Shown here one piece after another: positions 17,142 through 26,565 of a stretch of DNA of 58,450 bases. This DNA comes from Bacteroidota bacterium. Lineage in GTDB: Bacteria; Bacteroidota; Bacteroidia; Bacteroidales; UBA7960. Made by a program: the position numbers and the translations under genes. The stretch covers positions 1-58,450 of the forward strand of contig REDJ01000215.1 of assembly GCA_007693555.1 (NCBI GenBank), given 5' to 3'. Each line of letters begins with the position of its first letter. Position 1 is the stretch's first letter. The notes beneath the pieces were generated by a model, which saw nothing but the letters and a program-made list of their open reading frames with translations, did no database searches and had not been told where the DNA came from.

Positions 17142-17177
17142 TAATTATTTATATTTTGGATTTTTAATCCGTTGATA

Positions 17178-17185
17178 CAAAGATA
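17178..17185 (-). promoter_or_regulatory. Candidate -7 box for ppx operon
   Basis: Leftward TATCTTTG, a perfect consensus, 36 bp upstream of the ppx start. The -33 box is weak. Confidence 0.55.
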
Positions 17186-17240
17186 AGAAACCTTAATGTT
17201 TGCCAGAAAACTTTTTTTTCTTGTATCCGGCACATTTTGT

Positions 17241-18581
17241 TTAGCTATTTATTTTTATCCACCTCCAAAGGTCTTTATATGATACCTTTTTACCATACAT
17301 AAGAATACCTGTACGGTATATTTTTGCTGCCAGCCATGTGGTTGCAATAAACCCTGCAATTAAAAGTACCATTGAAAGCCAGAGATCAAACCAGGGAACT
17401 CCAAAAGGGATTCGTACCATCATGATAATGGGTGATGTGAGAGGTATAATCGAAAGCCAGAATGCAACAGGCCCCATAGGATTATTCATTACCATTTGGG
17501 CCATAACAATGGCGAAAATCATGGGAATAGTAATAGGAAGCATGAATTGCTGTGTGTCTGCTTCGTTGTCTACAGCAGAACCGATAGCTGCAAACAGGGC
17601 TGCATAAAGAAGGTAACCTCCAAGGAAGAAAAAAATAAAACTCAGTATCATTACCTCCAGATTTATGGCACCAAGTGATTCAAATAATTGCCCGACCGGA
17701 GAATTGTGCTGCTGCGTTTGTTGCATGTGTTCCTGAAGTTCAGCCGGATTGAGAGATTGAGCCGTGCTGATGTATATGTTCTCCTGGGGTGTAAACCGGA
17801 ATGTTTCAGGCATGGCAGTTCTGACTGTTCCTACAATAACGAAAGTTAATCCAATCCAAATGAGAAACTGTGTAAGACCTACCAGGGCTATACCTACAAT
17901 TTTTCCCATCATAAGTTGAAAAGGCCTTACCGAAGAAACAATAATCTCAACTATCCGGTTGGATTTTTCTTCCATAACACCCCGCATGACCTGGGCTCCA
18001 AACAGAAATACGAAAAAATAAATCAAAATTCCACTAAAAATTCCCAAAGCCATGCTTATTTCAGGATAGTCTGTCTGCTCATGACCGTCTTTCAGCAATC
18101 GGATTGCCTGAATGCTGATTTTGGTTTCCGTGGCTTTAAGTATCTCCGGATCAATACCAGCATGCGCCAGTTTCATCAACTCAAACTCATTGCGCAGCAC
18201 ATTTTCTATGTATAATTTGGCATTCATATTTATTGCTTTTTCGCTGAAAAGCCTTAAAGTGGAAGGAGCCTGAAATGCGGTTGTCGGAATATGCAATACC
18301 GCATCAAACTTGTTCATCTTCATCAGTTCGATGGCTGCATCAATATTTACATTTAAATCTGTAAACCTAACATTATTGGCATCCGTAAACTCATCATAAA
18401 AAAGCCTGGTATCATCTACAATGGCAACTTCATATACGCTATCTGACATCTGCGCAATGTAAATGGGTACTATAATCAATGCTGCCATCAGTAAAGGTCC
18501 CAGAATAGTCATTACGATAAAAGACTTTTTCTTTACGCGACTGAGATATTCTCTTCTTATGATTGTGAAAGTTTTACTCAT
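17241..18581 (-). CDS. ABC-2 type transporter permease (NatB-like)
   Basis: 446-aa membrane protein. A first transmembrane helix lies at about 22-44, a large extracytoplasmic domain at about 50-180, and five more helices cluster in the C-terminal half (about 183 onward). This is the ABC-2/NatB architecture of exporters, in which NatA-NatB pairs export sodium or other small solutes. Its ATPase is encoded 33 bp upstream, so the two form a transporter. The substrate cannot be read from the sequence. Confidence 0.9.
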   Translation of the reverse strand: MSKTFTIIRREYLSRVKKKSFIVMTILGPLLMAALIIVPIYIAQMSDSVYEVAIVDDTRLFYDEFTDANNVRFTDLNVNIDAAIELMKMNKFDAVLHIPTTAFQAPSTLRLFSEKAINMNAKLYIENVLRNEFELMKLAHAGIDPEILKATETKISIQAIRLLKDGHEQTDYPEISMALGIFSGILIYFFVFLFGAQVMRGVMEEKSNRIVEIIVSSVRPFQLMMGKIVGIALVGLTQFLIWIGLTFVIVGTVRTAMPETFRFTPQENIYISTAQSLNPAELQEHMQQTQQHNSPVGQLFESLGAINLEVMILSFIFFFLGGYLLYAALFAAIGSAVDNEADTQQFMLPITIPMIFAIVMAQMVMNNPMGPVAFWLSIIPLTSPIIMMVRIPFGVPWFDLWLSMVLLIAGFIATTWLAAKIYRTGILMYGKKVSYKDLWRWIKINS

Positions 18582-18614
18582 TGTAATGCAATTATTGTTA
18601 GCCAGGCTGAAAGT

Positions 18615-19592
18615 TTATTCTGTGTCCATCTGCAAGTGAATCTTCAAATCTTCTTTTTTCATTTCATGGGGATATTTCCCTGTAACGGTTTTAATAAAAA
18701 TATCATTCATACTGGGCAATTCTTCCTGAAAACTGTGGAAACGAACATTTGGCAATATATGCTTGATAAGGTCATTGGCATTGTAACCTTTTTCCAGTTT
18801 TACTTTTGCTTTGATAAAACCATCACTGCCATTCTCCTGTTTTATAAGAGCTGCAACAGGCTGTAGTATATTTTCAAGAGGTTTTGACAAATTGTCAACC
18901 TGAAGAGAAAATATCTGGTTTGAATGTGATTGCTTAATTTCATCAAGGTTGCCATCAAGTATCTTTTTAGATTTATTAATGAGGGCAATGTTATCGCAGA
19001 GTTCTTCAACCGAACTCATGTTATGCGTCGAGAAAATAATACTTGTACCCTGTTCTTTGAGTTTTAATATTTCTTCTTTTAGAAGGTTTACATTTATAGG
19101 GTCAAATCCGCTAAAGGGTTCGTCAAAGATAAGAAGATCAGGTTTGTGAAGTATGGTAATAATAAATTGCAATTTCTGCTGCATTCCCTTTGACAATTCT
19201 TCCACCTTCCTGTTCCACCAGGGGATGAGGTCAAATTTTTCGAACCAGTCTTTCAGCAATACTTTCGCCTCCCTGCCATTTACATTTTTTAACTGAGCAA
19301 GATACAATGCCTGTTCACCCACCTTCATCTTTTTATAAAGACCTCTTTCTTCAGGTAAATATCCAATTTTTTTAATATGACGTGAATTTAGTTTTTCACC
19401 ATCAAATATAATTCTTCCATTGTCGGGAGCTATGATTTGATTGATGATACGAATGAGCGTAGTTTTCCCGGCTCCGTTGGGCCCCAGTAAACCAAAAATC
19501 CCCTGACGGGGAACCCGAATGCTGACATCAGTAAGCGCCTGATGTTTATCATAAATTTTATCAATATTTTCAGCCTGTAGAATATATCCCAT
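18615..19592 (-). CDS. ABC transporter ATP-binding protein (NatA-like)
   Basis: 325-aa ATPase partner of the downstream permease. The start chosen is the Met of MGYILQAEN; the frame opens 12 codons further upstream, but those residues do not look like family sequence. The Walker A box GPNGAGKTT lies near residue 37, LSKGMQQKLQ is the signature, and LLIFDEPFSGFDP is Walker B. About 90 residues after the ATPase core form the extra C-terminal domain common in NatA-type exporters. It lies about 100 bp after dnaJ on the same strand. Confidence 0.93.
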   Translation of the reverse strand: MGYILQAENIDKIYDKHQALTDVSIRVPRQGIFGLLGPNGAGKTTLIRIINQIIAPDNGRIIFDGEKLNSRHIKKIGYLPEERGLYKKMKVGEQALYLAQLKNVNGREAKVLLKDWFEKFDLIPWWNRKVEELSKGMQQKLQFIITILHKPDLLIFDEPFSGFDPINVNLLKEEILKLKEQGTSIIFSTHNMSSVEELCDNIALINKSKKILDGNLDEIKQSHSNQIFSLQVDNLSKPLENILQPVAALIKQENGSDGFIKAKVKLEKGYNANDLIKHILPNVRFHSFQEELPSMNDIFIKTVTGKYPHEMKKEDLKIHLQMDTE

Positions 19593-19696
19593 AATTGTAT
19601 TTACTCTGAAGCATAACGCGGTATGCAAGTAATTATTTCCATAGCGTAATGTCTCAAATTAATTTTATTGGTTCACTATATATTAAGGTTTTACGC

Positions 19697-20854
19697 TTAG
19701 TTAAAATAATCTTTCATCCTTTCAAAAAAGCTTCGGTCTGTTTTCTGAGGTTTTGGTTTAAAGCTTTCAGATGATGCGAGTTTCTCAAGGATTTGCTTTT
19801 CTTCTTTGGTCATATTCTGTGGTGTCCATACATTTATATTTACCAAAAGGTCGCCTCTTCCATAAGCATTTACTGAAGGAAGTCCCTTGCCTTTCAGCCT
19901 GAGAACTTTACTGGACTGTGTGCCTGGTTCAATCTTAATCCTGGCTTTACCTTCCAGTGTAGGTACTTCAATGGTTGTGCCCAAAGCTGCTTCCGGAATA
20001 CTAACATAATGGTCATATAAGAGATTGTTGCCATCGCGGATGAGGCTTTCATGTTTGATTTCTTCAATCAATACAATCAAATCACCAGGGATACCACCCC
20101 GTGCTGCAGCATTCCCTTTTCCACTCATTGACATCTGCATTCCCTCGCCTACTCCTGCGGGTATATTTATGGTGATTACCTCTTCTCCTTTAACAATACC
20201 ATTGCCATAGCAGGTGTTGCATTTTTCGGTAATGGTTTGACCTTCACCACCGCAGGAAGGACAGGTTGAAGTGGTTTGCATTTGCCCCAAAAATGTATTT
20301 GTAACACGTGTTACTCTTCCTGAACCATTACAGGTGGAGCATGTGTTGAAAGAACTGCCAGCCCGGGCTCCACTTCCTTTACATGATTGACAGCTTACAT
20401 ATTTGGAAACCTTTATCTTTTTCTCAACTCCTTTGAGTATTTCCTCAAGTGAAAGTTTTACTTTGATTCGAAGGTTGCTGCCTTTGTTTACTCTTCGCGC
20501 ACGTGTACTGCCACCAAACCCACCTCCGAATCCGCCTCCGAAAGCACTGCCAAAGATATCGCCAAACTGACTGAAGATGTCTTCCATTGACATACCTCCG
20601 CCGAAACCACCATAACCCTGGCCTCCATTTCCAAGTCCTGCATGTCCATATCGGTCATATCTCGCTTTCTTGTCAGCATTGCTCAAGACTTCATAGGCTT
20701 CAGCAGCTTCTTTGAATTTTTCTTCTGCATCCTTGTCGCCGGGGTTCTTATCGGGGTGGAATTTCAGCGCCTTCTGACGGTAAGCTTTTTTTATTTCTTC
20801 CGCAGTAGCATTTTTGGATATTCCTAATATGTCGTAATAATCTCTTTTTGCCAT
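19697..20854 (-). CDS. dnaJ: Chaperone DnaJ
   Basis: 385-aa Hsp40 co-chaperone that delivers unfolded proteins to DnaK and stimulates its ATPase. The J domain (1-70) has HPD at 33-35. A Gly/Phe-rich linker follows (about 75-115), then a zinc-finger domain with four CxxCxGxG-type repeats ([32 protein letters not shown]) and the C-terminal substrate-binding and dimerisation domains. It is a full-length type I DnaJ. It starts 16 bp after grpE, so the pair is an operon; dnaK is not in the window. No CIRCE repeat was seen upstream. Confidence 0.98.
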   Translation of the reverse strand: MAKRDYYDILGISKNATAEEIKKAYRQKALKFHPDKNPGDKDAEEKFKEAAEAYEVLSNADKKARYDRYGHAGLGNGGQGYGGFGGGMSMEDIFSQFGDIFGSAFGGGFGGGFGGSTRARRVNKGSNLRIKVKLSLEEILKGVEKKIKVSKYVSCQSCKGSGARAGSSFNTCSTCNGSGRVTRVTNTFLGQMQTTSTCPSCGGEGQTITEKCNTCYGNGIVKGEEVITINIPAGVGEGMQMSMSGKGNAAARGGIPGDLIVLIEEIKHESLIRDGNNLLYDHYVSIPEAALGTTIEVPTLEGKARIKIEPGTQSSKVLRLKGKGLPSVNAYGRGDLLVNINVWTPQNMTKEEKQILEKLASSESFKPKPQKTDRSFFERMKDYFN

Positions 20855-20870
20855 TGAATAAAATTATATG

Positions 20871-21521
20871 TTAGTTGGCTACCACTACCTTGGCAAACCT
20901 CAATACTTTCCCGTTCAGAAGGTATCCTTTTTGTATTTCATCAACAATCTTCCCTTTGTTTTTCTTGTCTTCTGCCGGGACATGCGTAATGGCCTCATGA
21001 TAATCAGTGTTAAACTCCTCTCCAATACTGGGTATTTCCTCAAGTCCTTTGTGCCGTAATGTAGTATTAAGCTTAGTACGAATCAGGTTGATGCCTTCCG
21101 TAAGAGTTTCCATATCCGGGTTTTCAACAGCTGATTTATAGGCCCTTTCCAAATCGTCAACAATAGGTAATATGGCTTCTATAATATCTGAAGAAGCAGT
21201 TTTCAACAACTCCTGCCTTTCTTTGTGAGTACGTTTTCTGTAATTATCAAATTCAGAAAAGAGCCTGAGGAACTTGTCATTTAACTCACTTTTCTTCGCC
21301 TCTAAAGAGATTATCAGCCTGTCTTTTTCATCCATTTCAATATCCCCTGATGCTTCTGTTTTTTCATCTTCAGCTTCTGGCTTTTCCTGAGTTACTTCCT
21401 CTTCTGTTTTTTTATCTAAAGTTGAATTGTCAGTATTGTTATTTTTCTGTGACTTTTCGGCAGCTTTTTGACTTTCTTTTTCCTCTTTTAAATCTTTTTT
21501 TTCTTTATCGTGCTTAATCAT
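20871..21521 (-). CDS. grpE: Nucleotide exchange factor GrpE
   Basis: 216-aa co-chaperone that releases ADP from DnaK. The first 70 residues are highly charged, low-complexity Lys/Glu; a long coiled coil follows (about 70-145), then the C-terminal beta-wing domain with NPDMETLTEGINLI and HEAITHVP-like signature residues. Overall length is at the upper end for the family because of the N-terminal tail. First gene of the grpE-dnaJ pair. Upstream, a one-mismatch -7 box (AAACTTTG, leftward) lies around 21576-21583. Confidence 0.96.
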   Translation of the reverse strand: MIKHDKEKKDLKEEKESQKAAEKSQKNNNTDNSTLDKKTEEEVTQEKPEAEDEKTEASGDIEMDEKDRLIISLEAKKSELNDKFLRLFSEFDNYRKRTHKERQELLKTASSDIIEAILPIVDDLERAYKSAVENPDMETLTEGINLIRTKLNTTLRHKGLEEIPSIGEEFNTDYHEAITHVPAEDKKNKGKIVDEIQKGYLLNGKVLRFAKVVVAN

Positions 21522-21620
21522 AGCTGTGGTATTGTGTTTTAAAATTTTTACTATAATAAACCCTCTCTGGTGTGCAAAGTTTTTGCCAGTTTGGTATTAA
21601 AGTCAAATTGTCAGTTTATT

Positions 21621-22925
21621 CTATTGCCTTTCTATTTTTGCCCCCAGTTTTATCAATCTTTTGTCAATATTCTGATAGCCCCGGTCAATTTGCTCAATAT
21701 TATGAATCACGCTTTTGCCCTCAGCGCTTAATGCAGCAATTAGCAATGCTACTCCTGCACGAATGTCAGGAGATGTCATTTCGAGGGGCTTAAGCTGATA
21801 TTGCCTGTTTAATCCAATAACAGTGGCACGATGCGGATCGCATAGAATAATCTGAGCTCCCATATCTATGAGCTTATCCACAAAAAACAAGCGGCTTTCA
21901 AACATTTTCTGATGAATGAGCACACTGCCTTTAGCCTGAATAGCTGCAACGAGCACTACACTTAGCAGGTCCGGGGTAAACCCTGGCCAGGGTGCATCGC
22001 TTATTGTAAGAATACTTCCATCAATGAATGTTTCAACGGTATAATTTGTTTGAGAAGGAATATACAGGTCATCACCCCTCAGATGGAATTGTATGCCAAG
22101 CTTTTTAAACACATCAGGAATAATTCCAAGTTCATGAAACATTACATTTTTAATGGTTATTTCACTCTGCGTCATAGCAGCCAGGGCAATAAAGCTTCCA
22201 ATCTCTATCATATCGGGCAGAAGGTTATGATTGCATCCTCCAAGCCTGTCAACTCCTTCAATTGTAAGCAGGTTTGAACCAACACCACTGATTTGTGCAC
22301 CCATATTGTTAAGCATTTTGCATAGCTGCTGCAGATAGGGTTCGCATGCTGCATTATATATGGTGGTTGTTCCCTGGGCAAGCACGGCAGCCATTACAAT
22401 ATTGGCTGTTCCCGTTACGGATGCTTCATCCAGCAGCATATACTGCCCTTTCAGACTTTTACAATTGATTGAATAAAAGCCACTTTGAGAATCATATATG
22501 AAATTTGCACCCAGTTTTTCCAAACCAATAAAATGTGTATCAAGACGTCTACGGCCTATTTTATCGCCACCGGGTTTTGGGATACTTGCTTTATGAAACC
22601 GGGCAAGTAAAGGACCTACTATCATTACGGAGCCCCTTAAGCGTGAAGCTTTTTTCTTAAAATCTTCAGTTTCAAGGTAATCAAAATTTACATTATCGGC
22701 TTTGAAAGTAAATGTACCATTGCCTCCAGTGTTGACCTTTACACCCAAATCGGCAAGCAAACCGATAAGATTATTTACATCTATGATATCAGGAAGATTC
22801 TTTATGGTAATTTCTTCCTCTGACAATAATGTTGCACAAATTATTTGGAGTGCCTCATTTTTTGCCCCTTGCGGTGTGATTTCACCCTTGAGTTGATGGC
22901 CTCCTTCAATGATAAATGAACTCAT
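21621..22925 (-). CDS. murA: UDP-N-acetylglucosamine 1-carboxyvinyltransferase MurA
   Basis: 434-aa enzyme of the first committed step of peptidoglycan synthesis: it adds enolpyruvate from PEP to UDP-GlcNAc. Two EPSP-synthase-like domains cover the length. The N-terminal GAKNEALQ (20-27) carries the conserved Lys-Asn pair. The active-site loop reads PGGDKIG at 118-124, so Asp121 replaces the Cys that is attacked by fosfomycin in E. coli MurA. Natural Cys-to-Asp MurAs are active and fosfomycin-insensitive. It is separated from DUF4290 by a bidirectional terminator and from grpE by about 100 bp. Confidence 0.97.
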   Translation of the reverse strand: MSSFIIEGGHQLKGEITPQGAKNEALQIICATLLSEEEITIKNLPDIIDVNNLIGLLADLGVKVNTGGNGTFTFKADNVNFDYLETEDFKKKASRLRGSVMIVGPLLARFHKASIPKPGGDKIGRRRLDTHFIGLEKLGANFIYDSQSGFYSINCKSLKGQYMLLDEASVTGTANIVMAAVLAQGTTTIYNAACEPYLQQLCKMLNNMGAQISGVGSNLLTIEGVDRLGGCNHNLLPDMIEIGSFIALAAMTQSEITIKNVMFHELGIIPDVFKKLGIQFHLRGDDLYIPSQTNYTVETFIDGSILTISDAPWPGFTPDLLSVVLVAAIQAKGSVLIHQKMFESRLFFVDKLIDMGAQIILCDPHRATVIGLNRQYQLKPLEMTSPDIRAGVALLIAALSAEGKSVIHNIEQIDRGYQNIDKRLIKLGAKIERQ

Positions 22926-22999
22926 GTTGCTATGTGTTATATCAATAAATCAGATGGTTTTACGACTAATTTATAAAAATCAGGTTTTTAAAAAGTAAA

Positions 23000-23041
23000 A
23001 TCCCGTTTGCAAATTTGTTTTTTAAATTCAGCAAGCGGGAT
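23000..23041 (-). terminator. Terminator between DUF4290 gene and murA
   Basis: ATCCCG (23000-23005) and CGGGAT (23036-23041), extended by TTGC/GCAA, form a long hairpin. In the leftward direction it is followed by TTTTACTTTTT, in the rightward direction by ATTTTTATTTT, so it could work both ways. It partly uncouples murA from DUF4290. Confidence 0.65.
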
Positions 23042-23084
23042 ATTTTTATTTTAAATTTCGCAATTGGATATAAATTGAGCAATA

Positions 23085-23738
23085 TTATTTATTCTTATGT
23101 TTTCTCTGGTACGATGATTTACCGGATAGATTTTTCTTTGATTGGTGACCTTTCTTTTTTTGATGGGAACTGCCAAGGCCTCCCCCGGCTGAAATTATAT
23201 CCTGTGTGTTACTGAGTTTCACATTGTCAAGATTTAACTTACCCTGTGAAAGTTTATGAAGGTGATTTGCAATTTCTTCATCTGTAACCGCATCTCTGTT
23301 CCAGGTGAGATAAGACTTTTTCAAATGATTGGCAATCATTTTTACCAGTGCATCTTTTTCTTCACCTTCTTCAAATTCGGTTGCCTTCTCAATCATTCTT
23401 TCAATATGGCGGCCGTAATGCCGGAAGGTAATATTGTTTGAAGCGTAGCTGAGTTGTTCAGGTTTTTTCTTTAAAGTTTCAGGAGAGGGGATAGGATATG
23501 GTGAATCAACATCAAGTTGAAAGTTTGACATGATAAAAAGGTGGTCCCAAAGCTTGTGCTTGAAATCATTTACATCGCGAAGATGGGGGTTTAGCTGCCC
23601 CATAACCTGTATTGTAGCCTTTGCCAATTGGTTTCGCTTTTCACGGTCTTCAACCGACATGATGTGTTCAATCATTTTCTGAATATTACGTCCATATTCA
23701 GAAATGTTCATTTTAGAACGTTGAGAATTATATTCCAT
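23085..23738 (-). CDS. DUF4290 protein
   Basis: 217-aa protein of DUF4290, a family found in Bacteroidota and commonly next to murA, as here. It is mainly helical and soluble, with no signal peptide. Two similar blocks, YGRNIQKMIEH (about 15-25) and YGRHIERMIEK (about 108-118), suggest an internal duplication. The last 35 residues are very basic and Ser/Lys/His-rich and could bind nucleic acid or ribosomes. Function is unknown. Confidence 0.85.
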   Translation of the reverse strand: MEYNSQRSKMNISEYGRNIQKMIEHIMSVEDREKRNQLAKATIQVMGQLNPHLRDVNDFKHKLWDHLFIMSNFQLDVDSPYPIPSPETLKKKPEQLSYASNNITFRHYGRHIERMIEKATEFEEGEEKDALVKMIANHLKKSYLTWNRDAVTDEEIANHLHKLSQGKLNLDNVKLSNTQDIISAGGGLGSSHQKKKGHQSKKNLSGKSSYQRKHKNK

Positions 23739-24047
23739 AAAATTAAATAATAAGTTAAGTTAATTATTACCCCTTTCCCCCTGATTAAAAAAAAGAGGAA
23801 TAAATCAATATGTTTGTTACCGGCAAAAGTGGAAGCGTTTTGGTCGGTCAGCAAATATCAGAAAGATCATTTGTGCTATGAAATTATACCGGAACTACAA
23901 TGGAATTAGTATTATTTATAATCCGGGATGTATTTTATTGATAGCATTTTGCAAACAGGCTCTTGTAAAAGATATATCAGGTATTGATAAGCTTTCTTGA
24001 AGATAAGAGTTGAATTATGCCACAAATATAACATTAATAATAATTTC
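23739..24047. other. 309-bp intergenic region, pcrA to DUF4290
   Basis: No gene is visible. A leftward TATATTTG box at 24023-24030 is the only recognisable signal; it would leave a leader of about 280 bases before DUF4290. No hairpin of note was seen. Confidence 0.55.
24023..24030 (-). promoter_or_regulatory. Candidate -7 box for DUF4290 gene
   Basis: Leftward TATATTTG just after the pcrA stop codon, with a TTTTG at about -33 inside the pcrA 3' end. Confidence 0.45.
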
Positions 24048-26354
24048 TTATCCCAAAATTTTAAGTTTGGCAAATTTTAGCAAGAGTTGTTTTTTACCAA
24101 AATTATTAAATACTACCGTTGCCTTTGCACTTTCCCCCATTCCTTCAACTGCTTCAATTTTTCCCATTCCAAACCTTTGGTGTTGAACATTCAATCCTGG
24201 TTTAAGTTCACTTGCCGGAATACTTTGAAATAAACTATCATCTTCATTTGATGATTTGCCAATTACTTTTTTTGTTGATGAGTCCTTGTCTGTATTTTTC
24301 TGCAGCCCTGCAAATTTTTGCCTGCTTTGCGCGAAACTTTCATTCGTCCAGGTTTGTTTTTTTATTCCAGGTGCAGATGCATAATTGATAACACAATCGG
24401 GGCTCAATTCATCAATAAACCTACTTGGTTCACATATTGTAAACTGCCCGAAACGAAAACGTGTTTCGGCATATGATATTGTAAGTTGTTTCATTGCACG
24501 TGTAACGGCAACATAAAACAGCCGTCTTTCTTCTTCAAGCTCTGCTCTTGAATTTAATGAATGCTGAGAAGGGAAGAGATTTTCTTCTACTCCAACGAGA
24601 TAAATATATGGAAATTCCAACCCTTTAGCTGAATGGATGGTCATGAGTGTTACTTTGTCAGTATCAGTCGGGTCATCTTTTTCTGTATCTGCATCTGTCA
24701 TAAGCGCAATATCCTGCATAAAAATATCCAGGGTTTTAACCTGATTTTCTCCTTCAACATCAGAGGGTAGTTGAGAAAAATCCTTTAAAGCATTCAGAAG
24801 TTCTTCAATGTTTTCCTTCCGGTTCATTCCTTCGGGACTTTCGTCTTCAAAATAGTGTTTCAAAATGCCTGCTCCCGATGCTATTTTTCTACCCATCTCA
24901 AAAGCGTTGTACTGGCTCATCTGGATTGCAAAACTTTTTATCATTGTCACAAATTCCTGCAATCTTTTTTTTACTCCGGTATTAACATCCAACTGATATT
25001 CTGAGGGGTTGGCAGCAATTTCCATCAAAGGTTTTTGGTTTTCATTGGCTGTTACAATGAGCTTTTCAATACTTGTTTTTCCAATTCCTCTTGTAGGAAA
25101 ATTTACGATACGTAAAAAGGCATCTTCATCATTTGCATTGATGACCAGCCGGAAATAAGCAAGCATATCTTTCACTTCTTTCCTCTGATAAAATGACACA
25201 CCACCAAAAACTCTGTAAGGAATGTTTATTTTTCGCAAAGCCTCTTCCATAGCCCTGGATTGGGCATTGGTACGGTAAAGAATGGCAAATTCGCGGTTAG
25301 ATAACTGATGGTTCATTTTGGTTTCAAAAATACTACCGGCTATTTTAGCTCCTTCTTCACTTTCGCTGCTGGATTTAACAATTCGTATTTTTTCGCCCTG
25401 GGCATTATCGGTCCAGACTATTTTTTTTATCTGGTCTTTGTTGTTTGCAATAACGCTATTGGCAGCATTTACAATATATTTTGTGGAGCGGTAATTTTGC
25501 TCAAGTTTAAAAACAGTGTTGTCAGGATAGTCTTTTTTAAAGTTGAGAATATTCTGAATATTTGCTCCTCTGAAAGCATAGATGCTTTGAGCATCGTCAC
25601 CAACCACAGATAAATTTTCATTGTTGGCAGCCAGTTTTCTTACTATCAGGTACTGCGAAAAATTGGTGTCCTGGTACTCATCTACCAATATATAATGAAA
25701 TTTTAACTGATACTTATATAATACTTCGGGAAAATCACGCAGTAATATATTGGTATTAAAAAGCAGGTCGTCAAAATCCATTGCTGAGGCCTTGCGAAGT
25801 CTTTGCTGATAAAGACTGTAAATGAGACCAATTTTGGGTTTACGGTTTTGAATATCGTAATTCTGGATCTCGGCATCTTCATTATAATCTATTGCAGAAA
25901 TGAGATTGTTCTTTGCATTGGAAATCCTTGAAAGAACATAACTGGCATTGTAAACCTTATCATCAAGTTGTTGTTCTTTTACAATATTTTTAAGCAATCT
26001 TTTGGAGTCGTCAGTATCATATATGGTAAAGTTGGAGGGAAATCCAAGCTTTTCAGATTCTATACGAAGAATTCTTGCAAAGATTGAATGAAAAGTGCCC
26101 ATCCAAAGAGATTTGGCCTTGGTTGCACCCACTAAGGAAGCAATGCGCTCCTTCATTTCGCGGGCTGCTTTGTTGGTGAAAGTAAGGGCGAGAATATTAA
26201 AAGGATCCACACCGTTATGTAAAAGGTATGCAATCCGGTATGTTAATACCCGGGTTTTTCCTGAACCTGCTCCCGCTATCACCATAACCGGACCATCTGT
26301 ATGCTCTACAGCTTTGCGCTGGGGTTCATTCAAATCCTTTAAAAAATCTGCCAT
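24048..26354 (-). CDS. pcrA: UvrD/PcrA-type ATP-dependent DNA helicase
   Basis: 768-aa superfamily 1A 3'-5' helicase acting in DNA repair and clearing of proteins from DNA. Walker A GAGSGKT is at 28-34. Motif Ia (ALTFTNKAAREM), Walker B (ILVDEYQDTN), motif III (VVGDDAQSIYAFRG), motif IV (LEQNYRS), motif V (MTIHSAKGLEF) and motif VI (RRLFYVAVTRA) all appear in order. The C-terminal 60 residues form the small Tudor-like tail typical of PcrA (QHQRFGMGKIE). Length is normal. It is transcribed leftward from its own promoter box, divergent from the S9 peptidase gene. Confidence 0.97.
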   Translation of the reverse strand: MADFLKDLNEPQRKAVEHTDGPVMVIAGAGSGKTRVLTYRIAYLLHNGVDPFNILALTFTNKAAREMKERIASLVGATKAKSLWMGTFHSIFARILRIESEKLGFPSNFTIYDTDDSKRLLKNIVKEQQLDDKVYNASYVLSRISNAKNNLISAIDYNEDAEIQNYDIQNRKPKIGLIYSLYQQRLRKASAMDFDDLLFNTNILLRDFPEVLYKYQLKFHYILVDEYQDTNFSQYLIVRKLAANNENLSVVGDDAQSIYAFRGANIQNILNFKKDYPDNTVFKLEQNYRSTKYIVNAANSVIANNKDQIKKIVWTDNAQGEKIRIVKSSSESEEGAKIAGSIFETKMNHQLSNREFAILYRTNAQSRAMEEALRKINIPYRVFGGVSFYQRKEVKDMLAYFRLVINANDEDAFLRIVNFPTRGIGKTSIEKLIVTANENQKPLMEIAANPSEYQLDVNTGVKKRLQEFVTMIKSFAIQMSQYNAFEMGRKIASGAGILKHYFEDESPEGMNRKENIEELLNALKDFSQLPSDVEGENQVKTLDIFMQDIALMTDADTEKDDPTDTDKVTLMTIHSAKGLEFPYIYLVGVEENLFPSQHSLNSRAELEEERRLFYVAVTRAMKQLTISYAETRFRFGQFTICEPSRFIDELSPDCVINYASAPGIKKQTWTNESFAQSRQKFAGLQKNTDKDSSTKKVIGKSSNEDDSLFQSIPASELKPGLNVQHQRFGMGKIEAVEGMGESAKATVVFNNFGKKQLLLKFAKLKILG

Positions 26355-26411
26355 TATTCATTAACAAAATTATATACTCAAAAGATTGATTTCATTTTTG
26401 GAAAGCATTTG

Positions 26412-26419
26412 CAAAAATA
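26412..26419 (-). promoter_or_regulatory. Candidate -7 box for pcrA
   Basis: Leftward TATTTTTG fits TAnnTTTG and lies about 58 bp upstream of the pcrA ATG. A second match, TAATTTTG at 26364-26371, would be almost leaderless and is less likely. Confidence 0.45.
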
Positions 26420-26565
26420 GAACTTTTTGAACAAGTAGAAACTGTAAGTATGAATTAAAACTTTGCAATTACCAGAGGTTACTTGCAATGACTTTTTTGG
26501 TTTTTGCATGTTACTTTTTGTATTTTTACCCCCAATTGTAAAACAAAAATCAAATCTTACCAACG

